Assembly: GCF_036785885.1 (NCBI RefSeq)
Contig: NC_092323.1
Location: 12,222,501 to 12,286,500 of the forward strand
DNA length: 64,000 nucleotides
Source: Coffea arabica
Lineage: Eukaryota; Streptophyta; Magnoliopsida; Gentianales; Rubiaceae
Direction: 5' to 3'
This document shows, piece after piece, positions 52,134 to 61,721 of the stretch. Each line of letters starts with the position of its first letter. The stretch's first letter is position 1. The notes under the pieces were generated by a model. The model saw only the letters and a list, made by a program, of their open reading frames with translations, was not told where the DNA came from and ran no database searches. A program made the position numbers and the translations under genes.

Positions 52134-52478
52134 AACCACCAGCCTTTGGGCGGGTAGCCACCACCAAAGCATTAAAATTTGGTGGGGTGGAAGGTCAAGG
52201 GTTCAAACCTTACCTCCCACCAATTGCCACACTAAGTGGCTCTGTTTAAAATTTCAGACCGGTAGTACACTCGTTTGGTTCGGTGGTGGTTCAGTCTCCT
52301 TCGGATTATTCTTGGGTCTCTTCAGGTCCTTTTCCTCCCCTTAGTATAAAATAGAATAGATTCTACAATAATTATCCCCTCCGGATTATTCTTGGGCCTC
52401 TTCAATCCTTTCCCTCCTCTTAGTATAATATAGAATAGATTCTACAATAATTATGGTTTCGGAAAAAAAAACAAAAAG
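52134..52478 (+). mobile_element. SINE, copy 2, with perfect target duplication
   Basis: A 345-bp element from AACCACCAGCC to an A-rich tail, flanked by a perfect 19-bp target duplication (ACATATTATTGAATCTTAC, 52115-52133 and 52479-52497). GGTTCAAACC at about 52200 fits the B box of an RNA polymerase III promoter, so it is probably tRNA-derived. The 3' part is duplicated in tandem: about 78 bp containing GGATTATTCTTGGG and TAGAATAGATTCTACAATAA occurs twice. No protein is encoded; mobility would depend on a LINE reverse transcriptase. Confidence 0.9.
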
Positions 52479-52953
52479 ACATATTATTGAATCTTACGAG
52501 TTTCCAATCATTTCATGGCACTTGAACCACTAAAACTACTATTGAGATTTCATCCACAAATCACACATGCTTGCCCTTTCCCTACAAGTGAAACGAGCCA
52601 AAGAAACTCGAAAAAACGTCGTAAGACAATTCGATACCGGTGGTGGCGCGTGAAAGGATAAAGATAGACACTCTTCAGAAACCAACACATTGAAGAAGAC
52701 GTATCAATGTTACAACTCACATCTATATATATATATATGGAAGAGTATGCATTTGGTGGTTCTTATCATATGAGCAATATATATATATGAGAGGATGAAT
52801 ATCAAAAGCTAGCTGTAAAAGATAAGATACATGTGGCATCGAGGGGACTATACGTACAACCACATTTAATTTGCTTTATGGTCTCGTGTTTAAATTAACT
52901 TGAGAGTTGTTGCAGATTTAGAAAATCAAAGATAACAGAACATTAATAACTTC

Positions 52954-53001
52954 AAGAGGCAACATTTTTTTTTTTTTTTTTTTTTTGCGAAGAGGCAACA
53001 T
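52954..53001. repeat. Poly(T) insertion flanked by 12-bp direct repeat
   Basis: AAGAGGCAACAT (52954-52965) is followed by 21 T, GCG, and then AAGAGGCAACAT again (52990-53001). The direct repeat has the look of a target-site duplication. On the minus strand the insert is CGC plus a poly(A) tail. Confidence 0.75.
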
Positions 53002-54080
53002 ATGATTGCAACAGGCTTGTGATGGATTTGAGTTGAAAAGAACCTCTATAAGCTTATTACTCATAAGATTTCTATCGGCCTGCATTTGCTCTTTTTAGTT
53101 GTCTTCAATTCATTATGAAGCACTTGTTGTCCTATAGAGGAGCCCTTTCAACATAGAAAGTGCATTTGTCTCTGAAAAGTTTTGAGGAGCAAAACTTACC
53201 TTAGAAGAGCAGCTCCAAGAGTATTTCACTGAGTTATTCTAACCGAGTTTAAAGAGTACGTAAGGTCAACATCATTTCAATGGTGTCCTGAGTTTTACAA
53301 GTATTGGTACCACATAATAAGTGCCATAATAATATACACGAATCTGCAAAAATATGGGATGTCTTGAAAACGTACAAAAATGTTAATAATGAGACATTGC
53401 CTGGTCATTGAACGATTTGGTTAGTAGTAAGAATATCACTATGCGTAGTTAAAAAAAAAAAAAAACAAACAAAAGAACAAAACTTAGAATCTAGTTAATG
53501 GTAAATTTACCAATGACAAAATTCATATCATTTTTCTTATGATCAAAATGTCCTAGATGCCCATAGTGCTAGGGTCAAAGAGTTTTATTTTTGCCTCTTG
53601 GGGTTTTTTGCAATACTTTTTTCGTTCCAACTTACTAATTAACTCAGTCAGTCGAGATGTATATTCCTCTCATTTTTCTTTATTTCTGAAAAAACATATG
53701 TTCATCCTCAAGCTAAAAGTTTTCAATTTGTCAATTGAAGAGATGTATACTCATATTTGTTTTTCCTGTTTTATTAAAAAAAATCAATACTTTCTCAAAA
53801 AAAATGATACCAATATCAAATACACCACTGTTCGCTTGATCACTGGACTCCCATCTCTGAAAAGCCCCAGACTTATTGGACCTAGAAGTTTTACTCCAGA
53901 GAAGAAAAGCACAACACTGGGTAAACATTGGGCCAGGCCCAAGACCTCAACGGCTAGTAAGCATTTCGATCCGGGACTAACAGACAAACGGCAATTCCCC
54001 GTCCCTTCCGGACTCCGTCAAGCTAAATTCAAATCGGTACAAAAGGATGATCAAGGCCCACTGTCTCCAACGGCTATATT
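53002..54080. other. Intergenic, upstream of the long coiled-coil gene
   Basis: Contains A and T tracts. The right part (about 53820-54080) has mixed composition and probably holds the promoter of the gene at 55446. An open frame crossing it (to 54180) has no recognisable protein features. Confidence 0.4.
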
Positions 54081-54230
54081 TTGCGAAGAACTGAAAAATC
54101 ATCCTTCTTTACTTTTCTTTCCACTTTTACCCCTCAGTTCTCCCCTTTCTTTAAACTTTTGCGAAGAATCATCGAAATAAGTAGCGCAAACGCACTCTTA
54201 ATCAAGAATTTCCAACTCTTAGTTCAGTTA

Positions 54231-55416
54231 ATGGAAAAACCCACATCTTATGTTCAGGTAATTTTTTTTTTTCTGTTTGGATGCTGTGTAAATGCAAGAA
54301 ATTGTATAGACTTGTGATATTTGATTGATGTAGTTGTAACGCTTGTTTTCATTGACATATTTATACCCATTTCAGATATTTGTAATTTGTTGTTAGAGCC
54401 CATATGTTTCTTAGGTTTGTTTTAACACATTTTGTTAGTGGTTCGTATCAAGCTTTCCTGTTATATTGTCTTGTTTGAAGCTTTCGGCACCCCAAGTTTT
54501 GATCTTTTTGAACTGTAAATCATGGAAAGATCATTATTTTCTGGAAGATGGAAGAATGATGTCATTTCTTGGGACACAACTGATGTACTATCTGTTGCTG
54601 ATTTAAGTTAATCTGGGAGACATCCACGGGTCTGTAGTAGTTGTGGGAAGTTTTTAGTTTAGTTGTTTCAGAACTCAGTGACAGTAGCAAACTAGTAGGT
54701 TTAAGAAGAGGCAACTAATTCTGGACAATATCAGCAAGCTTGGTATCTTCTTTATCCTGAGTTCCTAAAAAGGCTCTCTATCTAATTTTAGTTGTCTTAC
54801 AAAGGGCTTTCCTAGCATATTCATTATCCTGGGATGGACATCATGTTTATAATTCGTTTAATCAGTTCTCCTTCCTCTTTCTATCTAAGTACATCTGTAC
54901 ATCTACAGTGTTTAAGGAGCAATTTTGACTGAGCTCCCCCGGGAAATAAACAAATAATTAAATGAAGCTTAAATTAAAGGATTTAATCCAGCTTACAACG
55001 AAAAGAAGTATTTGCTATTGGAACTGTATTCCTGAATTTTTCTAGCTTTGCAGAAATTTATTTTCTAATTTTAATTTAAGAGTTTATGTTAATCAGGCAA
55101 TCTTAGATTTAGATGTTTGTTTGTGATGGTGGTCAGAAAGAGAGCATGGCAATGCGGATTTATTTGCATGTGACTTAATAAAAGTAATAAAACCTTGCAA
55201 CATTCAGGCTAAGTGAAAAATGCTAGTAGTTCTTATGGAATGTTAATGAACAGTTTTGACAAAGTCTCTTTTTAAGCTTTCCTTCTGATTTTGTTTCTTC
55301 AATACTATCTTAGGCGTTTTGCTTAGCTTGTGATTCAGTTCTGTTTTGCTTTTTAGATGGTCCAAATAACAGTCGAGCTAAATCTATCTTTTGTGTGTGG
55401 TGAACAGGCGTGATAG
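54231..55416 (+). promoter_or_regulatory. Spliced 5'UTR with intron-spanning uORF
   Basis: A pyrimidine-rich leader ends at a donor (TTCAG then GTAATTT, 54258) and resumes after GTGAACAG at 55408, giving a 1150-bp 5'UTR intron. An ATG at 54231 starts a ten-codon peptide, MEKPTSYVQA, whose stop codon (TGA) is reached only after splicing (CAG joined to GCG TGA). The main start codon follows about 30 nt later. Such an upstream ORF could lower translation of the main protein; that is inference. Confidence 0.55.
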
Positions 55417-55445
55417 AACATACAGAGTTTTGCAGCCAAAGAAAA

Positions 55446-58400
55446 ATGGGTACTGTTTATGAAGAGTTGGATGATGCTAAAGCTGAGATTGAAAAGCTCA
55501 AAGCAAATTACCAGATGAAGTTGGAATTCTCTGAAAGCCTGAAAAGAGCACACAACGAGCAGCTGGTAAAGTTTCAGGAGGTAAATTTGAAAGTCGATAA
55601 GCTCTCTCAGGAACTAAATGAAAAGGCTGAAGAAATATCTGTTGCAAATCAGATGTATGAAGAACTGAAGTCAAAGTTGAAAGAGAAAGAGGCTGTTATC
55701 GAGCACTTGACTTGTGCCAATGATAAGCTTCGTGCTGATTGCAAAGAGAAACTTCAAAGTTCTGAGGAAGAGAATAGAGGGCTAGCACTGGCTTTAGATG
55801 AGGCTAATGCCAAGAACATGGATCAAGAGCAACTGATCCGTTCATTGCAAGTAGAAGTTGAAGGGCTGAAGGGAATAGTGTCTGCGTCTCAGAACAAGTG
55901 TTCAGAAGCAGACAGAAAGCACAAAGCACTTCAAGAAGTGAGACGGGGAGAAGATGTGCTTCTTAAGTTAGAAGATGAGAAAAGTAAGTATGAAAATCAG
56001 CTGAAATGGAAGAAGGAACAATTTGGTCATCTAGAAGAAGCCCATAAGAAGCTTCGGCATGAGTTTCAAGTCTGTCAGAAAGAGTGGGAGAAAGAGAGAG
56101 TTTCATTGCTTGATGAGATCTCTAGATTGCAGACAAACTTAGATTCGCAAACCAGAATTTCAGAATCTCTTAAAAGCCGCCTGGAGATGTGTAACCAGGC
56201 TCTTGCTCATGAAGAGAGCAAGAGAAAATATTTGGAAGTTCAACTTTCCGAATCAAGGACCAATTTTGACAATGTTTTTGCTGACTATGAGGAGGCAAAG
56301 TCCACAATCGAAAGCTTGACAGGTCAAAGGGATAAAGAAATTGCTAGCTTGAGGAACTCTTTGTGTACAAAGGAGAGCATTTACAAGGAAATGGAACATC
56401 AGGTCAGGGTGCTCGACCAAGACAAGCAGGAACTAATGATATCTCTCAGAGAACTCCAGGAAGCTCAAATTCGGGAAGGAGGAAGCGCTTCCTCTTTAAC
56501 AAAACTTCGGAACAAGCTTAGAGGTGTCGAACAGGTGCACAAGGACTGCTCCATGAGATTGATGTCTAAAGAAGCTGAATGGAATTCTCAACTTGAAATC
56601 TTGATGCAGAAGCTCAGTAGCTGCAGTTCTGAGTTAGAGAGTAAGAATACATTAATAGACCAACTCAAAATGGAAGCAGAAGCTCAGGATTCCATGATAG
56701 CACAGCTAGCATCGCATAATGAAGAAGTTACTTTGATGGTTTTATTGTTGAAGTCAGGGCTTCTGGAGGCCCAAATGAAGCTTGCTGATGCTTATGTTGA
56801 CTTAGATCATGAAAAGAAGAAAAGTGAACAAAGCCTCTCTCTGTTTAGAGGTCTTGAACGGGTGCACAAATATTGCTCCAAAAGACTCAGGTCTAAAGAA
56901 GCTGAATGGAATTCTAAAGTGGAATGCTTGATGGAAAAGCTCAATTGCTGCAGTTCTGAGTTGGAGAGCAAGAGCACGTTGATAGATCGACTCAAAATGG
57001 AGGCAGAAGCTCATGATTCCACAATAGAACAGCTAACATTGCAGAATGAAGCAGCAGGTGTTGTTCTGTTATTGTTGAAGTCAGGATTTCTGGAGGCCCA
57101 AATGAAGCTTGCTGAATCCTATGTTGACTTAGAGGAGACAAAAAAGAAAAGTGAAGACCGCCAAGCACTTCTACTAGAGCAATTGGAGTTGAAGAATATT
57201 GCTCTAGCAAAAGCTCACTCTGATACTGAGAAAGAACACAAGAAGGTGGCCCATTTATCAGAGAAGGTGGAATCTGTAACTTACATTGAAGAACAGCAGC
57301 TTTTGCAACATAAAGAGCTTGAAAGACTAGAAAAACTGCTCAGTGAATCTTATACATGTCAACATGGGTTAAAGAAGCAGGTACTCAGCATGACTATTGA
57401 GCTCAAAGAAGTTTGTAATGCCCTGAATGCTGCATACCAAGAACTGGATGACAAAACCTCCCGTGGAATGGAATTTGAATTTGAGTTGCAAATATGGAAA
57501 CCTTTTGCCCAGGGGTTGAGTGACAACCTTGAAGAAAATCATCAATTGCATAGAGAAGCGGAGGCTTCTTTTCATGCACAAGTGATGAGCTTGAAAAGTG
57601 ACTTGAAAAAGGTTCGTAAGACCTTGGCCAGGGCAAATGAAGAACTGGCGGCAAGATTTTGTGAAGGAAACCAAGCTGAATTTGAGTTGCAAATATGGAA
57701 ATCCATTGCTGAACAGCTGAAAGCCAACCTTGAAGATAATCATCACATGCGTAGAGAAGTAGAGGCTTCTCTTCTTGCAGAAATATCTATTCAGGTCAAT
57801 CTAAGACAAGAGAGAGATGGACTCCTGCACCAGCTAGATGAAAAAGACAAGAGATTAGAAGAATTGGTTGAACGGATCACTTTTTTGAATCAGGAAATTG
57901 AAACAAGAGCGAAAAAAGACGCAACTCCTGATTCGACAAAGAATGCAAAGTTTTACAGTTCGAGAACCAGTCTTCAAAGTCCAGATGGCAGCTCAGATTA
58001 TTCACAGGAAGAGGAAGAGTGGGTGAAAAGACAGCTTGAAGGTGCAATTTTTGCACAAGTCGATGCAGAGCAGAACCACGAGCATGAGAGAGAGAGCCTT
58101 CACCATCTTGTGGAGGAGAGAGACCAGAGAATAGAGCATCTCCAGCAGCTTGTGAAGTCATTGGAACAAGAGTTTGAGAGTTCAACCAGCTCTTTTTCCT
58201 CAAGGCTATCGGAGATGCAGGTGGAGATTAAAATGTTCCACGATTTTTGGCACAAGATGGCAACAACTTTGTTTTTCAAAGAGATGGAAATCCAGGAGAA
58301 GGACCTGATTAATGCTGAGTTGGAAAATGACTTTAGTTATCTGAAAACTGGTTCACTGGCGAATAAATCAGAGGTGCAGATATTGAGGGATGAGCTTGAA

Positions 58401-58760
58401 AAGGAGCAGAGTAGGTCAGATGCGTTGATTCAGAAGCTTAATGAGGAAAAGGGAAAGATAATTGAAGATGTGGTGAAGTTGTCATCAGATAGGGAGAATT
58501 TATTGGACACTCTTGAGGGATTGTATGAAAGAATGCAGAGGCTGTCTATGGATGATCTGCAGCTAATGGAAGGCTTGAGAAATATACTGCACAACTTCAA
58601 TTCAACTGAATTAGGAATAGACTTCAGAGGGGAGGATGAATATTTTGACCCGGGGAAAGAGAACAAAATCCATTATGCATCTCCCAGAACAACAAAAGCT
58701 GAAGTCATTCTTGATGAAAGACTGCCGTTGAGAGCTGTCAACAGTGGACTGCTCCTGTAG
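55446..58760 (+). CDS. Long coiled-coil protein (At4g38062-like)
   Basis: An uninterrupted coding exon of 1104 residues. The start is the ATG reading MGTVYEELDDAKAEIEKLK, which matches the start of Arabidopsis At4g38062; the frame extends 12 codons upstream without an ATG. Almost the whole length is charged heptad coiled coil. Shared landmarks are ESLKRAHNEQLVKFQE, LKWKKEQFGHLEEAHKKL, LRSKEAEWNSKVE, FELQIWKSIAEQLKA and the C-terminal PGKENK with SPR. There is no membrane segment or catalytic domain. Function is unknown; a scaffold or cytoskeleton-linked role is only a guess. Two internal duplications occur: about residues 358-466 repeated at 467-575, and a 67-residue unit repeated near 678 and 745. 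By recollection the Arabidopsis protein has single copies of both. Confidence 0.85.
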   Translation: MGTVYEELDDAKAEIEKLKANYQMKLEFSESLKRAHNEQLVKFQEVNLKVDKLSQELNEKAEEISVANQMYEELKSKLKEKEAVIEHLTCANDKLRADCKEKLQSSEEENRGLALALDEANAKNMDQEQLIRSLQVEVEGLKGIVSASQNKCSEADRKHKALQEVRRGEDVLLKLEDEKSKYENQLKWKKEQFGHLEEAHKKLRHEFQVCQKEWEKERVSLLDEISRLQTNLDSQTRISESLKSRLEMCNQALAHEESKRKYLEVQLSESRTNFDNVFADYEEAKSTIESLTGQRDKEIASLRNSLCTKESIYKEMEHQVRVLDQDKQELMISLRELQEAQIREGGSASSLTKLRNKLRGVEQVHKDCSMRLMSKEAEWNSQLEILMQKLSSCSSELESKNTLIDQLKMEAEAQDSMIAQLASHNEEVTLMVLLLKSGLLEAQMKLADAYVDLDHEKKKSEQSLSLFRGLERVHKYCSKRLRSKEAEWNSKVECLMEKLNCCSSELESKSTLIDRLKMEAEAHDSTIEQLTLQNEAAGVVLLLLKSGFLEAQMKLAESYVDLEETKKKSEDRQALLLEQLELKNIALAKAHSDTEKEHKKVAHLSEKVESVTYIEEQQLLQHKELERLEKLLSESYTCQHGLKKQVLSMTIELKEVCNALNAAYQELDDKTSRGMEFEFELQIWKPFAQGLSDNLEENHQLHREAEASFHAQVMSLKSDLKKVRKTLARANEELAARFCEGNQAEFELQIWKSIAEQLKANLEDNHHMRREVEASLLAEISIQVNLRQERDGLLHQLDEKDKRLEELVERITFLNQEIETRAKKDATPDSTKNAKFYSSRTSLQSPDGSSDYSQEEEEWVKRQLEGAIFAQVDAEQNHEHERESLHHLVEERDQRIEHLQQLVKSLEQEFESSTSSFSSRLSEMQVEIKMFHDFWHKMATTLFFKEMEIQEKDLINAELENDFSYLKTGSLANKSEVQILRDELEKEQSRSDALIQKLNEEKGKIIEDVVKLSSDRENLLDTLEGLYERMQRLSMDDLQLMEGLRNILHNFNSTELGIDFRGEDEYFDPGKENKIHYASPRTTKAEVILDERLPLRAVNSGLLL

Positions 58761-59438
58761 ATTATGTAATCTATTTTTTTTTTCAACAAACGGATTATGT
58801 AATCTATTCGCTACATAATTTTGTAGAACCCATTTTTTTATTTGGTTATATCACATATTGTTTCTGTTTTCTCCTGTTTGTATTATGAGTTTAGGTGAAT
58901 TCGAGTGCAAAGCAAAATAGCAAAGCTTGGTACAAATACATGGAAAAATTATTTGTTAGCATGCAATTTTATTCGCCATATCTCTCCTCAAAAGGTTAAG
59001 CTGTATGGCAATTGTTGACATGGGAAACAAAAAGCTTGTTATAAAGATACTAAAATTTATTGCTTGTTTATATCAAATGCCTGAAAAAATATGACAGAAC
59101 TTTGAAAGAAAAATGTTCATTTTGATCAAGCTCTGATCAATTCCAAACACAGTTTAAGCCGGTACCAACAGGATTTAAGCCTTGAGCCTTTTTCAATTCA
59201 ATGTCAAATAAATTGAACCTGTCCTATGTGAACGGTTGATGCAGCCTCAAGAATTCTGTAGTCAATAGCTTATGCTCTACACGTTCTACTTATTATCAAA
59301 ATACTAATCTAGATAACTAACTAGGGTGGTGATTCATGTTCAGACAAATTAGTTTGAAGTAACAAATGTCAGCTTCAATGACCAAGTCGCTGCAACTGCA
59401 GAGACGGGATGTCTTAGGTCTGGGATGAATAAGGAAAA

Positions 59439-61276
59439 TCACTTTGTCTTTTTTGTTCCATATGAACTTGATTCTTGGGAGAATTCAACAAGTCCTTGCC
59501 TGAGAGCTTCTCGTGTAACTCCGTTATACACTAAAATACTCGTTACACCCATTCTTGAGACCTGAATAACAATTTTATGAGTTAGAAAGCAGTGTAATGC
59601 ATCATGCACATTTGACCATTCAGAGTTAATTAGCATGTGAGGAGGACTCTTACCGCTTCTATGTTTCGATCCTCATCATCAAAGAACAACATTGCATCAA
59701 ATGGAATTCCAGTCTTCCGTTGAATTTTCTGCAGATGCTGTGTCTTGTGAGTCCAACTAGAAAAAATCTCCTGCATGAAAAGAAGAAAAGAATTACGAGA
59801 AAATATTGATACTTTTGTTCATAAGTAAGACATACGTCAAGATATAGTGTAATCAAGGATTAACTAAGGCCTAGAGGTAAATGGCCTGGTTTCTTTATCT
59901 TTCTACCCTTCTCCTTGCCATTTCTTTTTGTCAAAAAGAAGGAAGACACAACGTAAGAGAAAAGGAACCCAAAGCCATTGCACCCCTTTGTAATCAGATC
60001 CTGATACAAAGTATGACTTCGACAAGCTACTGTATAGGATACACATTCAAACTACTAAGGCATGCGGCAGGGAGTACGCATGGTTGTCAACTCAGACCAT
60101 CTGAATGTTAGGATGCATATGGTGGATTATCGTACAAATACTCTAAAACTATGAGCAAACAAATGCATGCAGAAAGTGTAGATGTTTTTAACATCAGGAA
60201 AGAATATACTTGTCTGTGTTCCCATGCTAGCATGTTGCAAATTGCTGATGAAAATGTTTCCCAGTGTGCAATGAGGATTGCGAATATAATTTGCAGGTAT
60301 ATTCTGACAGAGTACCTCCGGACCATGCGTCTGGGGAGATGTAGAAATTACTTTTCTCAGTAGGACAGCATGACTACTTGGGCTAAACAAAAATTTCTCC
60401 GGCACTTAAATAGTTAAGAATTCATGTCGGAGACAATTTTTATGACAAAGAAAACAAACTTTTATGACTTCCATTCCAGAGACAACATGATTATACAGTA
60501 ATTGGAAATTTGTATCTTCTGGTGGCGGTAACATGCGTTCAACACTTAAAAATAAGTTTTCAACAGGGGAGATGAAATTTGAAGCTCTTATTGTGTTTCT
60601 CAAATTTCATTTCGTAAGAGGTTTATAAATAGGATTCCTCCTGCATCCACCTCAGGAGTTCATTTAACTGCATCAATAGAACTTGGAGACTGCAAGACAG
60701 AAGTTGATAGTAGCCTCTTTTGAGCCAAGGGTGATATATAGACATCAGAATTACCACGAGGGGTATAGTTCTTGTTGCATTTCTCCTGTCTTCCTTTCTT
60801 AAGTGAGTGCAGGAAGTGGAGACATTCAGACCTTATTCCTTATCTAACTTAGATAGGCCATACAATCACGCACAAGTTCCAAACTCCCCTTTATACTTTT
60901 GCTTCTGGGATACTATTGTACATAATACTTTAAAACTTTTACTCCTAGAATCATTCAAAGCAAAAACTATAAATATGTTCAGCTGAGGCCAAGTAAAAAC
61001 ATTACTTCTGTAAAGTAAGGACATTGAAAAGAAAATAAGCAGTTACCATTATAGGCTGAAAGAAGCCAAAATGTGAAGGAAAAATGCATTTTCAGTTGGC
61101 TTACCTCGGCAACAAAGATGGATCTTATACCCAATTTCTCAAGAAATGTCGTAGCTATGTCACGAGCTGGAGATCTTGAAGCAATGGCAACATCAATTCC
61201 TCGACCCTTAAGAGCTTGTATTATTCCTCTTGCATGAGGGTACAAATTTGGGGAATCACTCTCATAGCAGCACTCA
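59439..61276 (-). CDS. MDP1: MDP1-like HAD phosphatase, 5' part missing
   Basis: Three exons join in frame: 61105-61276, 59654-59770 and 59439-59561, ending EFSQESSSYGTKKTK. They encode ECCYESDSPNLYPHARGI, the HAD motif II region DVAIASRSPARDIA, EIFSSWTHKTQHLQKIQ, and motif IV FFDDEDRNIEAVSRMG. This matches the C-terminal two-thirds of magnesium-dependent phosphatase-1, a small HAD enzyme that acts on protein phosphotyrosine or sugar phosphates in vitro. The first exon, which should carry the nucleophile motif DLDYTLW, is not between 61277 and the window end. A Copia element in the opposite orientation begins 87 bp upstream of the first visible exon, so the missing exon lies beyond it, or the gene is disrupted. 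I also see no other exon within the 1334-bp intron 59771-61104. Confidence 0.85.
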
Positions 61277-61375
61277 CTAAGAAGTCACAAACTATTAGTG
61301 CCATGAATGACCAACGAGTAAGATTACACCAAACAAAAGGTCAACCAGCATCATCTATATATGTGTTAGTTGGTA

Positions 61376-61483
61376 AGAATACAGCTATGTAATTAGTCTA
61401 AGATAGCTGCTGTAATTAGTCTAAGAATACAGCTATGTAATTAGTCTAAGATAGCTGCTGTAATTAGTCTAAGAATACAGCTG
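61376..61483. repeat. 48-bp tandem repeat in the Copia LTR
   Basis: AGAATACAGCTATGTAATTA followed by GTCTAAGATAGCTGCTGTAA and TTAGTCTA is repeated at 61376 and 61424 with a partial third copy at 61472. The copies are identical by eye. The place in the LTR promoter region suggests enhancer-like repeats, as known in other plant LTR elements. Confidence 0.9.
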
Positions 61484-61604
61484 TATATAGTCAGTAATTA
61501 CAGACTATATACAGCTGTACATGGCTGACCATTTAACCTAGTTACTTGTATAAATAGATCAATGAAATATATGAAATATAGACTTTTTAGCATAATTAAT
61601 AACT

Positions 61605-61616
61605 TGGTATCAGAGC
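61605..61616 (+). other. Primer-binding site of the Copia element
   Basis: TGGTATCAGAGC directly after the 5' LTR. It is complementary to the 3' end of initiator methionine tRNA. Confidence 0.9.
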
Positions 61617-61721
61617 ATTGGGGTTTTTTCCTTGCTCTCCTCTTCTCTGAAAATTCCAGCCATTCTTTCAATAGCCCACACTGCTGAAATTTCTTCTCTA
61701 AAACACTAATCACATCACAAT

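Noticed and set aside
52134-52300. Possible tRNA gene
   Set aside because: A B-box-like GGTTCAAACC is present, but no cloverleaf can be built. The 19-bp target duplication and A-rich tail show that it is a SINE.
53557-54180. 207-residue frame upstream of the coiled-coil gene
   Set aside because: It overlaps the likely promoter and 5'UTR, has no recognisable domain and mixes very different compositions.
57369-58203. Minus-strand frames of 83-125 residues
   Set aside because: They are shadows of the coiled-coil gene, whose codon pattern leaves the opposite strand open.
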